This document shows, piece by piece, positions 34,665 to 45,699 of a stretch of DNA of 64,000 nt (position 1 is the first letter of the stretch; each line of letters starts with the position of its first letter). Origin of the DNA: Lepeophtheirus salmonis (lineage: Eukaryota > Arthropoda > Copepoda > Siphonostomatoida > Caligidae); the NCBI RefSeq assembly GCF_016086655.4, contig NC_052140.2:13020001-13084000 (forward strand). The letters are read 5' to 3'. The notes below the pieces were generated by a model, which was given only the letters and a program-made list of their open reading frames with translations, made no database searches and was not told where the DNA came from. The translations under genes and the position numbers were made by a program.

Positions 34665-35310
34665 AACGTCCGCGGAAGTTTAGACGTGTTTCGGGGATTC
34701 CTGTAGCAATGCTGGATGTTTATTATTTAAATTGGGGAATTCAATGTGGTGTCATTTATATTTAATGTACATAGATAAATTTTTAATCTTTCCCCCAGTT
34801 TAGTTTTTTTAAATCCGGTGCTTTGTAAAATGGCACTATTCGATATAAAATAAGTTATTTTCAGATAGCTCTCAAAATTACGCATAAGGTATAATGGATT
34901 TAATAAAAATTAAAATGGACTTAAAAAAAATTTATTTCTCGAGTATTAAGTAAAGTTTTAAAAAATTTGGTTATGCAACGTTGATCAATTTTAACCCGGT
35001 ATTGGCACCTTCAAATTTTATTACAGCACAACATGAAAGTACTTAGTCTTAATTTTTAACCTCTCCTTTTTTTTCAATAACTATCATTAATTGTATGGAA
35101 AGCGTGGTATTCATATACTCGATTTTCATATTATACAATTCAATTGCAGGTATTTAAAAAAATCATCTTTTGCACATTACTGTATTCTGTAATTCATGAA
35201 AATTTCATTCAATTCTCTTGATGTTTAAGAAAGTTGTGTTGTTCTATTGACATATCATATTTTATTAAATCACAGATTTTGGTGTAGGTTAACATAACAG
35301 GTTTAACACT
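34665..35310 (+). repeat. hAT-A 3' segment repeated at 1615-2520
   Basis: Begins with CGTCCGCGGAAG and TTCCTGTAGCAATGCTGG and runs through CACCTTCAAATTTTATTACA to GATTTTGGTGTAGGTTAACA. The first ~430 bp match 1620-2050 directly, and the later part matches 2085-2520 in reverse complement. Confidence 0.6.
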
Positions 35311-35612
35311 ACGAAAAAATTGCGTGAAGTTCCGATGATAAATTGATAATAATAACTTCCTTAATATTGAAGCTAGAGACATGATTTTGGTATCAAAATG
35401 TCTTTTTACCATGATCTATTAGATAAACCGGTTTAAGAGGGGGGAAAAAATTGAATTGGATTTTTTTAAACATACATTCATGAAGAGTTTTCAAGTTCAA
35501 ATAAGAGCGAAAACATGAACGCCTCTCGCTTTTCATTGAGCGGGAGCGCGTTCACAAAATAAGTAACTGAGCGAGAGTGCGCTCAGGATTTCTTGAGCGG
35601 GCTAACGCTTTG

Positions 35613-35620
35613 TTTATATC
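35613..35620. repeat. 8-bp target site duplication of hAT-A, right
   Basis: TTTATATC, identical to 31151-31158. Confidence 0.85.
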
Positions 35621-37493
35621 AAATATTCTTAATCCAGCGACGGATGGCATTGTAAACTATAACAAGTAGACGTTATATTTTTGTCATTTCCAATTTCTAT
35701 TTAATTTTATAAGCCTTCAATTGATATCTAATTTTTACTATTTATTAACAAGGGACATTTAAAAAAAATAAAAAAATAACACCTACTCCCTAATTTTATT
35801 GAGTTGTGAAAAATATATAGGTTCTATATACTTGAAAAATTGATTGTTTTTACCTAAAATAGTATCCTTTAGGCTGATGTGTTTAATTTTCTCTTAGCAG
35901 GGGAAATATTTCCGAATTTTTGTTTTTTTACGATTTACGCATTTAAAACTTTATGCAAAATTTTGCATTACGAAAGATGAGCAATATTCATGAAAAGTTA
36001 ATCGATTATCCCCAGGATATACTTATTTATGGAAGTGATACCAAATTTGAGTCAATCTATTGGATATCACGAAGTAAGTTAAACTTGATTCTTGAGCAAA
36101 ATATACATCTTTCGTAACGTGTTAATTTGCACAATCACCTGACCAGCAGCTACTACATATTGACTATATCATGGTCCAATTTGTCACAGATCAACGACAA
36201 TTTCTCAATTCCACAGGTATTTGACTAATTGATTCATTTGTAGGACTTGAAAATGCTGAAGATATATTATTATTTCTTTCAGATTAGACTTACCTTAACA
36301 AAAATGATTATATCTAAAAAACCATTTCATATTTTGAATTTCTGACTTCAGATTTAATTCTACATAAAATTTTGATTTTGAAAACCCATATCACTTATAA
36401 GAGTTCTAAACATGATATTTTCCCAATTTTGGCAGTGAATCTCAAACCTTGTCATATATATTTAATGACTACAGAAACGGCTTTAATTTTTTTCCCCCCC
36501 ATCCACACTTCATGTAATTATCAATTGTGTTACTTGTACGTATCCCCGGGGACGGTGCCAGCCCCTTCAACATATCAGGTGCCTTATATTTCTCCTAATG
36601 TTATTGTATTTTTAATTGTCCTAATTCTATGCCTACGATACTTTTTAGGAATAATTCCCATAAGCTTTGATGATATTCAAAAAACTATTTTCCAAATATT
36701 TTGGTATAATTTCACATGATATAGTAACATGCCTCCATAAAAAATACATTAATACATGCAATTGAAGGCACATTTAAAATAATTTTGATCCAAATTATTT
36801 CTATTAGGATTTTGTTTTCTTAAATAATTAATTATTTAAATATATGGTATACATATGATTATATATGGTAATATTAAATAGTTTAAGTACAATGTAAATT
36901 CCAAGATATGGCCTTCTGAAGCTTTTAATTTTTGATTAGGATGATAATGGACAATTACTTATTGCAATTTTTGGTTACAATTTCTATGAACCTGTTTCAT
37001 TCGTATAATATTGCCACATTCCAAGTCATTTTTTTTCATGCCAAACCTTCTTCTATCTATAAATAGTTTACTAGTTTCCAAAGATTTGGATGTGTATTTG
37101 TAATATAACTTCCATTGAGGAATCTTTCTACAGTGTTGTTACTTCCTATTTTGTGTCTTAATTGTTCTCGAGCAAACATTTCACAATTCCATTAGGAATA
37201 TTATATTGGCGTACCTTTCCTCGCCCCCCCCCCCTCCACGATGTAATGCGTCCCAAAATAAGAAATCAACTTCGATAACATCTGGAATTGGCAGAAATAC
37301 GTCTAAACAAATAAAAAATTTATTTATTAGGTTTTTATGTCATTCTTAAAAGAGCTTGAAATAGAAATATTGCTAAGGGATTTAGATATAAAAAAGACTG
37401 TATTTACAATAATTTATTTTAACAAATGATATTTTATTCGTGTAGTAATCTAAATACTCCTGGGGACATGAAAAGTGAAGATAGATAAAGATA
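35621..37493. other. No gene seen
   Basis: AT-rich. A 115-codon plus-strand frame at 36372-36719 is rich in Ile, Phe, Tyr and Pro and is not recognised. TTACGAAAGATG (35968-35979) recurs inverted as CATCTTTCGTAA (36106-36117). A C-rich run lies at 37225-37236. Confidence 0.35.
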
Positions 37494-38250
37494 TCAAAAT
37501 AGTTTCAACCCCTCGGATTGCGTGGGGCCTTGTCACGGTACTCGTGGATCATTAAAAACCAACGCCAATGCATCCCATACATTCAAAGAGCCCCTCTAAT
37601 ACCGAAAAATAGTTTCAAGCCCTCGGGTTGGGTGTGGAAGTATTGGTAGTGTTAAAAGACAAGTATCATGGGCTGAATCAACAAGGTGCATTTCTCATAT
37701 CCATAAAACAAATTTATAGTAGGCTATGTTAGTTCAATGTATACTTCTATAAAATTATAGTTTTATTGTATTTACCATTTACACACATGATTAGATAAAT
37801 TATTTCCAACAAAAATCAGTAGGTTACTATAACCTTTCAACAAAGGAAAGCACAAAGTAATTTAAAATTGAGTGTACCCATTACAAAACTAAACATTTTT
37901 TTTATATGACTATTGAAATACAAATAATGTTATTTGCATGTAATATGTATAGCATCCATAAGAAAAAATAGTTGAAGGGCGTAAAACCACAGAAAAATGC
38001 GGTCTTTAATTTTCAAACTTTTCTTAAACTATTTTTTGGTATTAGAGAGGTTCCTTGGCTGTTTTGGATAAAATGGCGATGGTTTTTAAGGTTCCAAATT
38101 AACCCCCGAGTACCTCACGCAACCTGAGGGCTTGGAGCTATTTTTGGGGTTTCTTGGTTGTATTGGATGATTTTACGAAGGTTTTTAGCAATCCACACCA
38201 CCCACAGGCCAATACGAGGGCAGACGCTATTCAACCACATTTTAAAAAGC
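37494..38250. repeat. Inverted arms made of ~115-bp tandem units
   Basis: The left arm (37494-37640) carries two starts of a unit: TAGTTTCAACCCCTCGGATT and, about 110 bp later, TAGTTTCAAGCCCTCGGGTT. The right arm (about 38025-38250) carries the inverted unit, GGTATTAGAGAGG ... CAACCTGAGGGCTTGGAGCT, followed by a second, more diverged unit (GCTATTTTTGGGGTTTCTTG ... CGAGGGC ... AGCCCTAAGCTATTT). The arms are about 390 bp apart. This is the layout of a DNA element with long subterminal repeat arrays, or of a fragmented inverted satellite. No coding in the spacer. Confidence 0.6.
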
Positions 38251-38790
38251 CCTAAGCTATTTATCCCCCCCTCCCCTCCTAACAAATCCTCTGGATCGAT
38301 CCATTTCTTAGAAGATTGGATTGAATTAAAAAAATTGTAAGGAACTTGTACAGCAATAATATTACCCACACTTGAAGGTACTTCCTTGGGGGATGGAACA
38401 AACAAATTTGTCATAATTAATACTAAGCGAATTTATAATGTGTTATTATTCATCATAAAGTTTAAACAAAATACCGGCAATTTTCCTCACTTGCACTTTT
38501 ACTCCAGGGCAATCTTCCACGGGCAATTTTCCAAGCACGTTTTTCGGAGTATTTTGTTGGGGTAGGGAAGTATGACCTCAATTTTCCGAACGATTTTTTT
38601 CTCAGTCTAAGTATTTTATGAATCCTAACATTTGTGCAAGTTTTGATCATGTACCTTATGGTTAAAATGAAAAAGTCCGAAGGCTATTTTTAGGAGATGT
38701 ACCCAGTCTGACAAAAAAAAAAAAATTCTATATTCTAGGTGAAATAAGTAATTTCAGAGGGGTCAGACTTTCCGTACTTTATGGGGTATT
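38251..38790. other. No gene seen
   Basis: AT-rich; short frames only. May include the 3' side of the retrotransposon fragment that follows, but no LTR was recognised. Confidence 0.35.
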
Positions 38791-38799
38791 CTGTGGTAG

Positions 38800-39690
38800 G
38801 CTCCCAGACTATATTTCCTCCACCACTTTCAATATGTGTACAACCATTTGGGAAAAGATTTTTTTTCTTGTACCCATCATTTGTGCTGGAAGTCTTGGCG
38901 AAGATCTATTACATTGTATAACATGTCTGAAACACGAATAAACCAATCGTTTAAATCCAATGATCCAATAATGTTGACTTATGGAGGTAATTACAGTTCT
39001 GGAACCCGGATGAACCAATCGATTGTGCTCGTTTCCAAAAAATAACTTTGATATTTTTTATTCATCTGGGAGTAGAATTGTATGCCTTAATTCATTGGAT
39101 AAAAAATCCACATTTCTAAGACGGCCTTCAACACGCATGAATTGATCGTTTGATTGAATAAATTGATCCAAATTAATTAATTTATCATTTGATGAAAGCT
39201 CGTCCTGAGTCTTTAATTTTTGAAATAATTTTCCTCACTATTTAACTTGTTCATGACGAAACAAAACAAATTTTCCTTCTTTAAGTTCATCTATACTTAG
39301 AGCTCCAACTTTATATTTTTTACTTGACATTAGATAATACTGGAATCGAATCATCCAGAAAACTGCTCTATAAAGCTTCGTCCAAGATAAGAAATAATAT
39401 ATCGTCGCTCTAGTCCTCTATAATCATCTTCAATAATAATATGATGCAATACATTATTTTCTTCTGATTTCACTGTTTTCATGAAGTTGCCTTCTGTTGG
39501 ATTACTCATAGGCCAATGTTTCTTTGGTAAATATAACCAATATGGACCCATCTCCTCATAAATTTGAAAGAATAAAATCAGATCCCTCTGATAGCCATAT
39601 CTACTGGATTATCAACTCCAGAGACGTAGTTCCAACATAATGTCGGAATTATTTCCTGAATCATTTGCACTCTGTTGGCACATGTGTACA
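38800..39690 (-). pseudogene. BEL/Pao retrotransposon pol fragment
   Basis: The minus strand, read from about 39690 down, has the order seen in BEL/Pao Pol after the RNase H domain. A cysteine-poor NPVDMA-type stretch with a broken frame comes first. Then GPYWLYLPKKHWP, SNPTEGNF and KSEENNVLHHIIIE (39550-39440) and a spacer with frame breaks. Last is the integrase zinc-binding region: LVHPGSRTVITSIS, QHYWIIGFKRLV, C-x-RHVIQCNRSSPRLPAQMMG (about 39020-38850). The frame ends at 38809 before the catalytic integrase core. Several stops. An isolated scrap without recognisable LTRs. Confidence 0.75.
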
Positions 39691-40132
39691 TGTTTTATTC
39701 ATTTTTCAGTTAGAGTTTAGTATTTTAAAGCCTTTTTTGTAGAAAAATTCAGTCGATTGAAGTTGAAATTTTGTTTTTTCTACTCAAAATTGTAACTGTA
39801 ATAATTTAAACTTGAGTTTTTTACTCATAAAAGTGTATTTTCCAGTTTTCTTTTTTATCACTATGTAGTTTTGAAGTTAATTCTCAAAAAAGAGGTCTAA
39901 ATAGGTATATCTAATATTGATTATGGGTGTCCTAATGCTAAAAATTGTAGTAAATTTGGTTGGAACATTTATTTATTTCATAAAATATTCATTTTTGATT
40001 TATTGGAATGTTTAACTTATTTCAAAAAGTGCAAAGCATGGAAAATAAAATTAATTTTGTAAAAATTACTTCCTACAAAAAATACATATTTCTCATTTAT
40101 AAAACAATAATTTAACCAATTGAAACCCCTTT

Positions 40133-41250
40133 TTAACTAATTTTTTCTGGATTTGGTTTAATTGTGGTTTGCTCTAAATTGTAAATGNNNNNNNNNNNNN
40201 NNNNNNNNNNNNNNNNNNNNNNNNNNNNNNNNNNNNNNNNNNNNNNNNNNNNNNNNNNNNNNNNNNNNNNNNNNNNNNNNNNNNNNNAAGATATAAGGAC
40301 TCCCGAAGACTTGCTGCGTTTCAAGAACTGATGTCTTAACTTTTTACGAGTCACACGCATGTAAGACAATGTTCAAGCTAACAAGTAAAGGGAGTCTTCC
40401 TTCTGACGCAGTAATGGCCTCTGTAATTGGATTGAGATTATGACTAATTATTGACAATTCTTCATAAATAAACTCATTATTTATAATATCCTCAGCTTTA
40501 ACGACCTTTCGTGTTTTTTCATTAAGGTTCTTTAAATATTCTCTGATTACTTCGAAGTTATTGAAAGAGTAATCAACTGTTTTCAACCAAGTTCCCTAGC
40601 GTATGACGATAGGTGCTGGAGGTAAGAAGCAGTAAAGTTCCGTTTTCTTAGTCCGCCATTCAAAAACATTTTTTTATTTCTAAAATGAGCTACAAATGTC
40701 TTTGGGAATTCTTTACGTGTAACTTCAGCCACGTTATGGAGTCCATGAGCTACACAAATAATATACATATTTCAATTGGAGGTAGCTTCTTTTGAGGTCT
40801 TCACCTGCTTTTTTACAGTAGGATCCTCCATCCGTAATGAAAACTTTTAACTTATTTTCATCAAAGTCTAAACCAAGAGTTAGTTGAATACTCTGAACCA
40901 CAAAATTTGCAATATTAACGGCATTAGCAACTTTTATGTCTATCATGAAACGACTATCCAAAAGACCCATCACTATAGCGGTCATTGATCGTTCTCGTTT
41001 GTCTTTAGTCTCATCAACGGCTATGAAAATATCCTTATCTCCAATTTTCCCTTTAATTTTGGAGATTACATCCTTGCTTAGAAGCATCGATATATGTAGA
41101 CTTTTTACTGGAGACGGTTCTATCGGCATATTTCTTCATAAACTTTGGGAAAATGGGGTTTTCCAGTGTAAAAAAAGGTATATTATAGGAAACTAGCATT
41201 TTTAAGAGGTCGTTGTTAAAGTTGTCAGAATCCTCATAAGTCAAATGTTT
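40133..41250 (-). pseudogene. hAT-E: hAT-like transposase interrupted by assembly gap
   Basis: Minus-strand frames follow a hAT branch known from many arthropod genomes (a DUF659-like design). An N-terminal PFFTLENPIFPKFMKKYADR block (about 41180-41120) is followed by a frame change, then KIGDKDIFIAVDETKD with the first catalytic Asp (about 41045-41005), KLKVFITDGGSYCKKAGEDL with the second (about 40860-40800), VAHGLHNVAEVTRKEFPKTF (about 40755-40695) and NKKMFLNG. The conserved TRWGTWL motif near 40600 reads I-R-stop-G-T-W-L. It continues WLKTVDYSFNN to LVSLNIV (about 40586-40360) and then meets the 100-N gap at 40188-40287. A short tail lies beyond the gap. Several frameshifts and one nonsense change make it inactive as assembled. 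Confidence 0.75.
40188..40287. other. Assembly gap, 100 N
   Basis: Exactly 100 N, a common placeholder size, so the true length is unknown. It falls inside the hAT-E transposase. Confidence 0.97.
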
Positions 41251-43079
41251 TATGTATTTATATTCTTTATGTGGGCGAGGACATTAAATGTCGTTTGACT
41301 CTGGATGGGGGCTGTAAGAGTACTTACATCGGCATATTTGACAAGTTATTTTGTTGTAATCCGGCAGGTAGTTCCGAATTACATGGACTCCATTAATTTC
41401 AATCCAGGCGTAGGGAGATATTTTTTTCTGCATTTCACTAATTTGATTTTACAAACTCAAACATTTCAACAGACCATCGTTTTTGTGTTAAATCATACAC
41501 CTTTTTTTTTCTTTCATGTGTTGTTCTACTAGGAAGTCCATAGCTAAGATCAATTTATTATCAGGCTCATGTTAGCTTATATCAAAGTTTTCTCCCGACA
41601 AAAATTTGTTAAAGTAAAAATTTTCAAAACTTTCTTTATAAATAGTTTATATTTCATAATTCATGTAGTCAACTTCTTTAGAAAATTGAGGATTTTAGCC
41701 TCACTCAAGAAACAAGTATTGTTTAAATAAGTGGACTGTGTAATTTACTCAATAAAAAACGAAATAATGATGACAAACGTGTAAATGGTTTGCGTTCTAT
41801 ATTTCGAATTAATAATATAGGTATTTAAGAAAATATGAAAAAACCTCCAAACTTTTGGAAGTAAAAAACACATTAATATAATAAAGGTTGCATTTAGATG
41901 ATTATACGGTCAGATATACAAAGGCTCAAATTCCAACAAAAGCCTTTATTACAAAATTACAATTTTTTCATTGTCCTTGAGGTGGATTTGTACCTTGAAT
42001 CATAATTATGACCATCTCCAAAAAAGAAAGAAACATGGGTCGTTCTCGAACATTTTGTAGATTTGCTGTTTTTGAATATGCACTTGGAGTGGGGGTGGTT
42101 GTCTCTTCTGTAACTGAGACATTTACCATGTAAGTTTCACATTAGTCTAGGAACTATCTTTTTAGTGCTATTCACCTTTTTATCTTTCTTGTAGGCCGAC
42201 AAGGCATTAATATTAATGGATGGCCTGTCATATAATGTATCTTCAAGAACGTTTGCAGACTCCGATTAAGTGACTCTGTTAGTAAAAACATGTGACTCCG
42301 GCTCACTCATCGGCGATCATTACTACTTCTTGGAAATTAGATGTACCTAGTTACTAAAAATTACATTATTTTGATCCTTTTAAGCTCATGAATGAGTATA
42401 TAGAAAATGGATACAGTCTGACTGTTGTTTCAGATTGGTTTTATTTCGGGACCAAATATAAGGATCTTGTTCATCCCAATGAATTAATTATAATTAATGT
42501 TACACTAATGGGGGGAATATTTTATTTATTGGAACTAAGCTTATTCGAATTAAAAAATCCACTCAACTCTGTAAGTAAATTCATGCAACTTTACTAAATC
42601 CCGAATCACAAGAATCCACAAATTACAAGAATCATTTAAAGCCATGGTTAATTACAATATAAAACAAAATGAACGTCTTGGAGCGCGGGGAGGCTGAACC
42701 CCACATTTATTGTTACTATTTAAGCCGTACAACACGAATAGGTCCGTTTTTTGGTGGTTATATACATTATGTATGAATTGTTATCAAAATAAAGTAATGA
42801 ATAATTAATTTTTAAATACTGAAATGTTTGTATCAATTTGACTTTGATTTTCATGTTAAATTTAGTTCTTTCTTTGTCGAAATATGGCACCGAATCGTAG
42901 CTATACCCTTAAAACTTAACATTTTTAAAAAAGGAATTCAAGGTCAAACCCTTAGAGTTTGACAGATTCAATGGTCATATTCGTATTTTAATTATTTAAA
43001 AACAATAATAAATCTGGATTTATGCCTGCAGGCACTCCAAGGCTTTCATTTTGTTGTAACGTGCTCTCATCCATGCTGT
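41251..43079. other. No recognised gene
   Basis: AT-rich. A 69-codon plus-strand frame at 42388-42597 contains a hydrophobic stretch and mixed composition but no known domain; I do not call it a gene. No bounded repeats seen. Confidence 0.35.
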
Positions 43080-43400
43080 TATGTTGTTAGCATTGGCCAA
43101 GAATGATAATCACAAGTTTTATATTTATCTAGTTACACTTGACATTATATATGTATGTATATATTTATTTCAAATGGAGAACCGAATTAAAAAACTAATC
43201 AACTCTCAAATTACCAATGTAATTTAACTAAATAACTTTAATTAGGTACACCGCATCAGTTTTCGTTATTTTGGTTCACCTTCATGGGCAATTTATTCAA
43301 CATAATGTAATTATAATAGCATAACGAACTTAGACATACATACAAACAAATTTATTAGTGATGGGAAGAGGAACTCTTTTTTTTTAAATACTTATCTTTA
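43080..43400 (+). repeat. Dispersed repeat, inverted partner of 60690-61005
   Basis: ATCACAAGTTTTATATTTAT, ACTAATCAACTCTCAAATTA, GCATCAGTTTTCGTTATTTT, GGGCAATTTATTCAACATAA and TTATTAGTGATGGGAAGAGG each match the reverse complement of 60690-61005 in mirrored order. Confidence 0.65.
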
Positions 43401-43564
43401 ATTTTTTCAAGAGCCTGGTTCATTTTTTAAAAATCCCATAGCAAGTAATTCTAAACAATCCGATTTTAATCCCATTATTTTTCGATTCTAATGCACTGTG
43501 GGGGTGTCACACTGGCCCTTTTTTATCGGGGGCACTTGCCCGGACCTAGAGTTCTAGATACGAC

Positions 43565-43735
43565 CTGCCAGTATGTTAGGTACAAAGAAACCAAAAAATA
43601 AATTCGTAACCCTTACAATTTGATGAATGTTTAAGAGCAGAGCCGCTTAGCTATCTTGATGTTTTATTAGATTAACTGTGAGCCGCTTTTAGAGGAAACG
43701 AATAATCATAAGTAGGAGGGAGAAATTCATGAAAA
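43565..43735 (+). repeat. Family S short repeat, 5' part of a split copy
   Basis: GTAACCCTTACAATTTGATG, CGCTTAGCTATCTTGATG and TTTATTAGATTAACTGTGAG are the family start. The 3' half appears at 44405-44630, in the same direction. Confidence 0.6.
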
Positions 43736-44404
43736 AGGAGCTTTTCGGAAGCAAAAGGAGGATCTAAACACTCTGGAAGAAAAAATCTGGCCAATCCAAC
43801 AACCCCCTCCCCCTTACCCCAAAATTACTTTTTCACCCATGAATATGCGTATTTTTAAGTAATAAGAAGATACATGCCAATGTCGAGATCATTAAAGCCT
43901 TTTAATGCTTAAAACAATCTTATTTCAAGTAAATAAAGTAAGCTTTAAGGTCATATAAAGGTTAATTTCTTTTGTATTTTTATTTTAGTGTGTGTACTAA
44001 GATTTCCGATTTTTAGGGTGACCTGTTAATTCGATCTTCTATTGTATTTTAATGAAAAAATTATCTTTGCATAGTTTTAGTCTTCAAAGGCCGTTTTTTT
44101 TTTTTTTTTTTTTTACATCTATAACCATTGAAAATGATTTTTTCATAACGACATTCTCTATTTGTAAAGGGATTAAGAAGTTTCAATTTTAAAGTGTTGT
44201 TCCTGAACATCGGAATTTTGAATTTTAAAGTTATGTTATTCAATTTCAATAGCTTCATTGAAGTTCTTTTTCTCAAGTGATTTATAAGAATAAAATTCTT
44301 ATTTTCCACTTTGAAAAAAAAAAAAAATTGAAGTCCAAGCAATACTTTAGATACGTTTGATCCTTTTGTATCTGAAATGTTGGGCTTAAATTAAATTTGA
44401 TGTT
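43736..44404. other. Sequence separating the two family S halves
   Basis: AT-rich, including a run of 21 T at 44094-44114 and several poly-A runs. No coding; the Lys-rich minus-strand frame here comes from the T runs. If the family S copy was once continuous, this is an insertion of about 670 bp, but no clear terminal repeats were seen. Confidence 0.4.
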
Positions 44405-44630
44405 AACCCCAGCCCCTAAAATTAGTCTTACTCCGTATCAAGCAAGGATCTATGTAGGAATTATTCCGTTCTCGTTGCATATTGGACTCAGAGTACAACA
44501 TGGACCTACACTTATAACTCACCAACAGCTGCTTCTCAATTATACTTTACGTCATTCACGAGCACATGCATTATTGTTAAATGTTCTCTTTTCAAGAATA
44601 AACTTAATAATAACAGCTCTGGAAAATAAA
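44405..44630 (+). repeat. Family S short repeat, 3' part of a split copy
   Basis: TTACTCCGTATC, TTGGACTCAGAGTACAACAT, CACTTATAACTCACCAACAG, ATTCACGAGCACATGCA and TGTTCTCTTTTCAAGAATAA follow the family order. Confidence 0.6.
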
Positions 44631-45028
44631 TTGCTGGCTTTTTGGTGTTTTTTAGCATACTGGTGGGTCATATTTCCTACAACTCTAACCAGGTCCATTT
44701 TTTATTGGGGGCCCGCACTGAATATAATTTGTAAATATATACTTACGATTTAAAAAAAAATCATATTCAGAAATATTGTTTTCTAAAAAAACCTATCAAC
44801 AAATGAAATATGGCCATAAATTATTAAAAAAGGTCATTTGAAAAAAGAAACGGCCTTACATTTCATTTTATATTTATTATACTATTAAAGTCGAAATAAT
44901 TTTTTAAAGGAAAGAAAGACAAGGGGCTGCGCATTTATCTTTTGCCTCGGGCCCTGACTACGCTAAAATCGGCTCTGTTTTAGACGGACACATAAATTAC
45001 ATAAATATTTATGTAGTTCAGATTTTTA
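44631..45028. other. No gene; possible hAT-like right end
   Basis: CGGGCCCTGACTACGC followed by TAAAATCGGCTCTG near 44955-44985 has the form of an inverted hAT terminus (reverse complement CAGAGCCGATTTTAGCG). No left partner found. Confidence 0.3.
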
Positions 45029-45036
45029 CTATAACA

Positions 45037-45684
45037 CAGTTGTTCTCAAATGGGGGTACGCGTACACCTTGGCGTACTGGGAGGCACTCCAGGTGTACTT
45101 GAGATTATGGAAGAATATTTTAGAAGTGGTACATAACTCAGGGGTTACCGCAGGGTGTGGGCAGGAGGGGTTGTAGCCACCCCAAATTAAGGATTTTTTG
45201 TTTTTTTACTAGAAAAGTTCATATTGGGAATTTAATTAAATTTTTTATGAAGAGCTATGGATTTTTAAACTTTTCTATAAAAAATTTAGTATTTGGAAAT
45301 TTGTTTCAAAAAATTTTATAATTGATATTTTTTGTTGATTTAGAATTATTTTCCCTAAAACTTAATTTTGTTAATAGATATGGATGATTGAAATGTTTTT
45401 CCAAAAATTTAATTTTAAAAGCATAGCTATGCATTTTCGTTTGTTTTGTGAATAAATGTTGATTTTAAATATTTTTTTCGGTTTTTTTTTGTACAAAAAT
45501 TTCATTTTGAATTTCTTTTCAAAAAAAAATCCAAACACCAATCCCCCTACAGCTCTAAAAAAAATCCTGCGGACACCCCTGTCACTGAAATAAAAAATAC
45601 TTTCTGCTGGTAAGGGTTTACTTGGCTTAAATAAATGTTTTAAAATGATTATTTCACTAAAAAAAAAAAGGTTGAGATTCCCTG
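45037..45684. mobile_element. hAT-type MITE split by a family M element
   Basis: The left end CAGTTGTTCTCAAATGGGGG and right end GGTTGAGATTCCCTG are inverted hAT-type termini (CAGNNGTTCTCAA against CAGGGAATCTCAA). Flanks CTATAACA (45029-45036) and CTCTAACG (45685-45692) agree at 6 of 8 positions. The MITE body is interrupted at about 45131 by a family M copy, so family M moved in after it. Confidence 0.65.
45132..45590. repeat. Family M element, copy with both termini
   Basis: The left end CAGGGGTTACCGCAGGGTGT and right end, reverse-complemented, CAGGGGTGTCCGCAGG are the clearest family M inverted pair. After GTTGTAGCCACCCCAAATTA the core is a run of degenerate repeats around GGATTTTTGAAATTTTTTCC, CAAAAATTTAATT and GTGAATAGCTATGG. 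The right side has CAATCCCCCTACAGC. Non-coding. Confidence 0.65.
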
Positions 45685-45699
45685 CTCTAACGTATGTAA

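Larger units (their letters stand above)
31159..35612 (+). mobile_element. hAT-A: complete 4.45-kb hAT element
   Basis: Bounded by perfect 8-bp duplications. The left end is TAAAGCATTAG and the right end, reverse-complemented, is CAAAGCGTTAG: an 11-bp terminal inverted repeat with two mismatches. Just inside both ends are clusters of GAGCGGGAGCGCGCTC-like palindromic subterminal repeats (31170-31290 and 35505-35600), the expected binding sites for the transposase. The element carries one transposase gene on the plus strand (32673-34480), a nested small element at 31776-31958, a perfect hairpin at 32197-32228, and a 3' segment (34665-35310) also found rearranged at 1615-2520. Confidence 0.88.

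Noticed and set aside
36372..36719. 115-codon plus-strand frame
   Set aside because: No recognisable domain, AT-driven composition, no splice or promoter context beyond chance.
44061..44342. 93-codon Lys/Asn-rich minus-strand frame
   Set aside because: Produced by long T and A runs; no domain-like composition.
45132..45590. Family M called as hAT because it begins with CAGGGG
   Set aside because: No copy showed a convincing 8-bp target duplication, and no transposase is linked to these ends.
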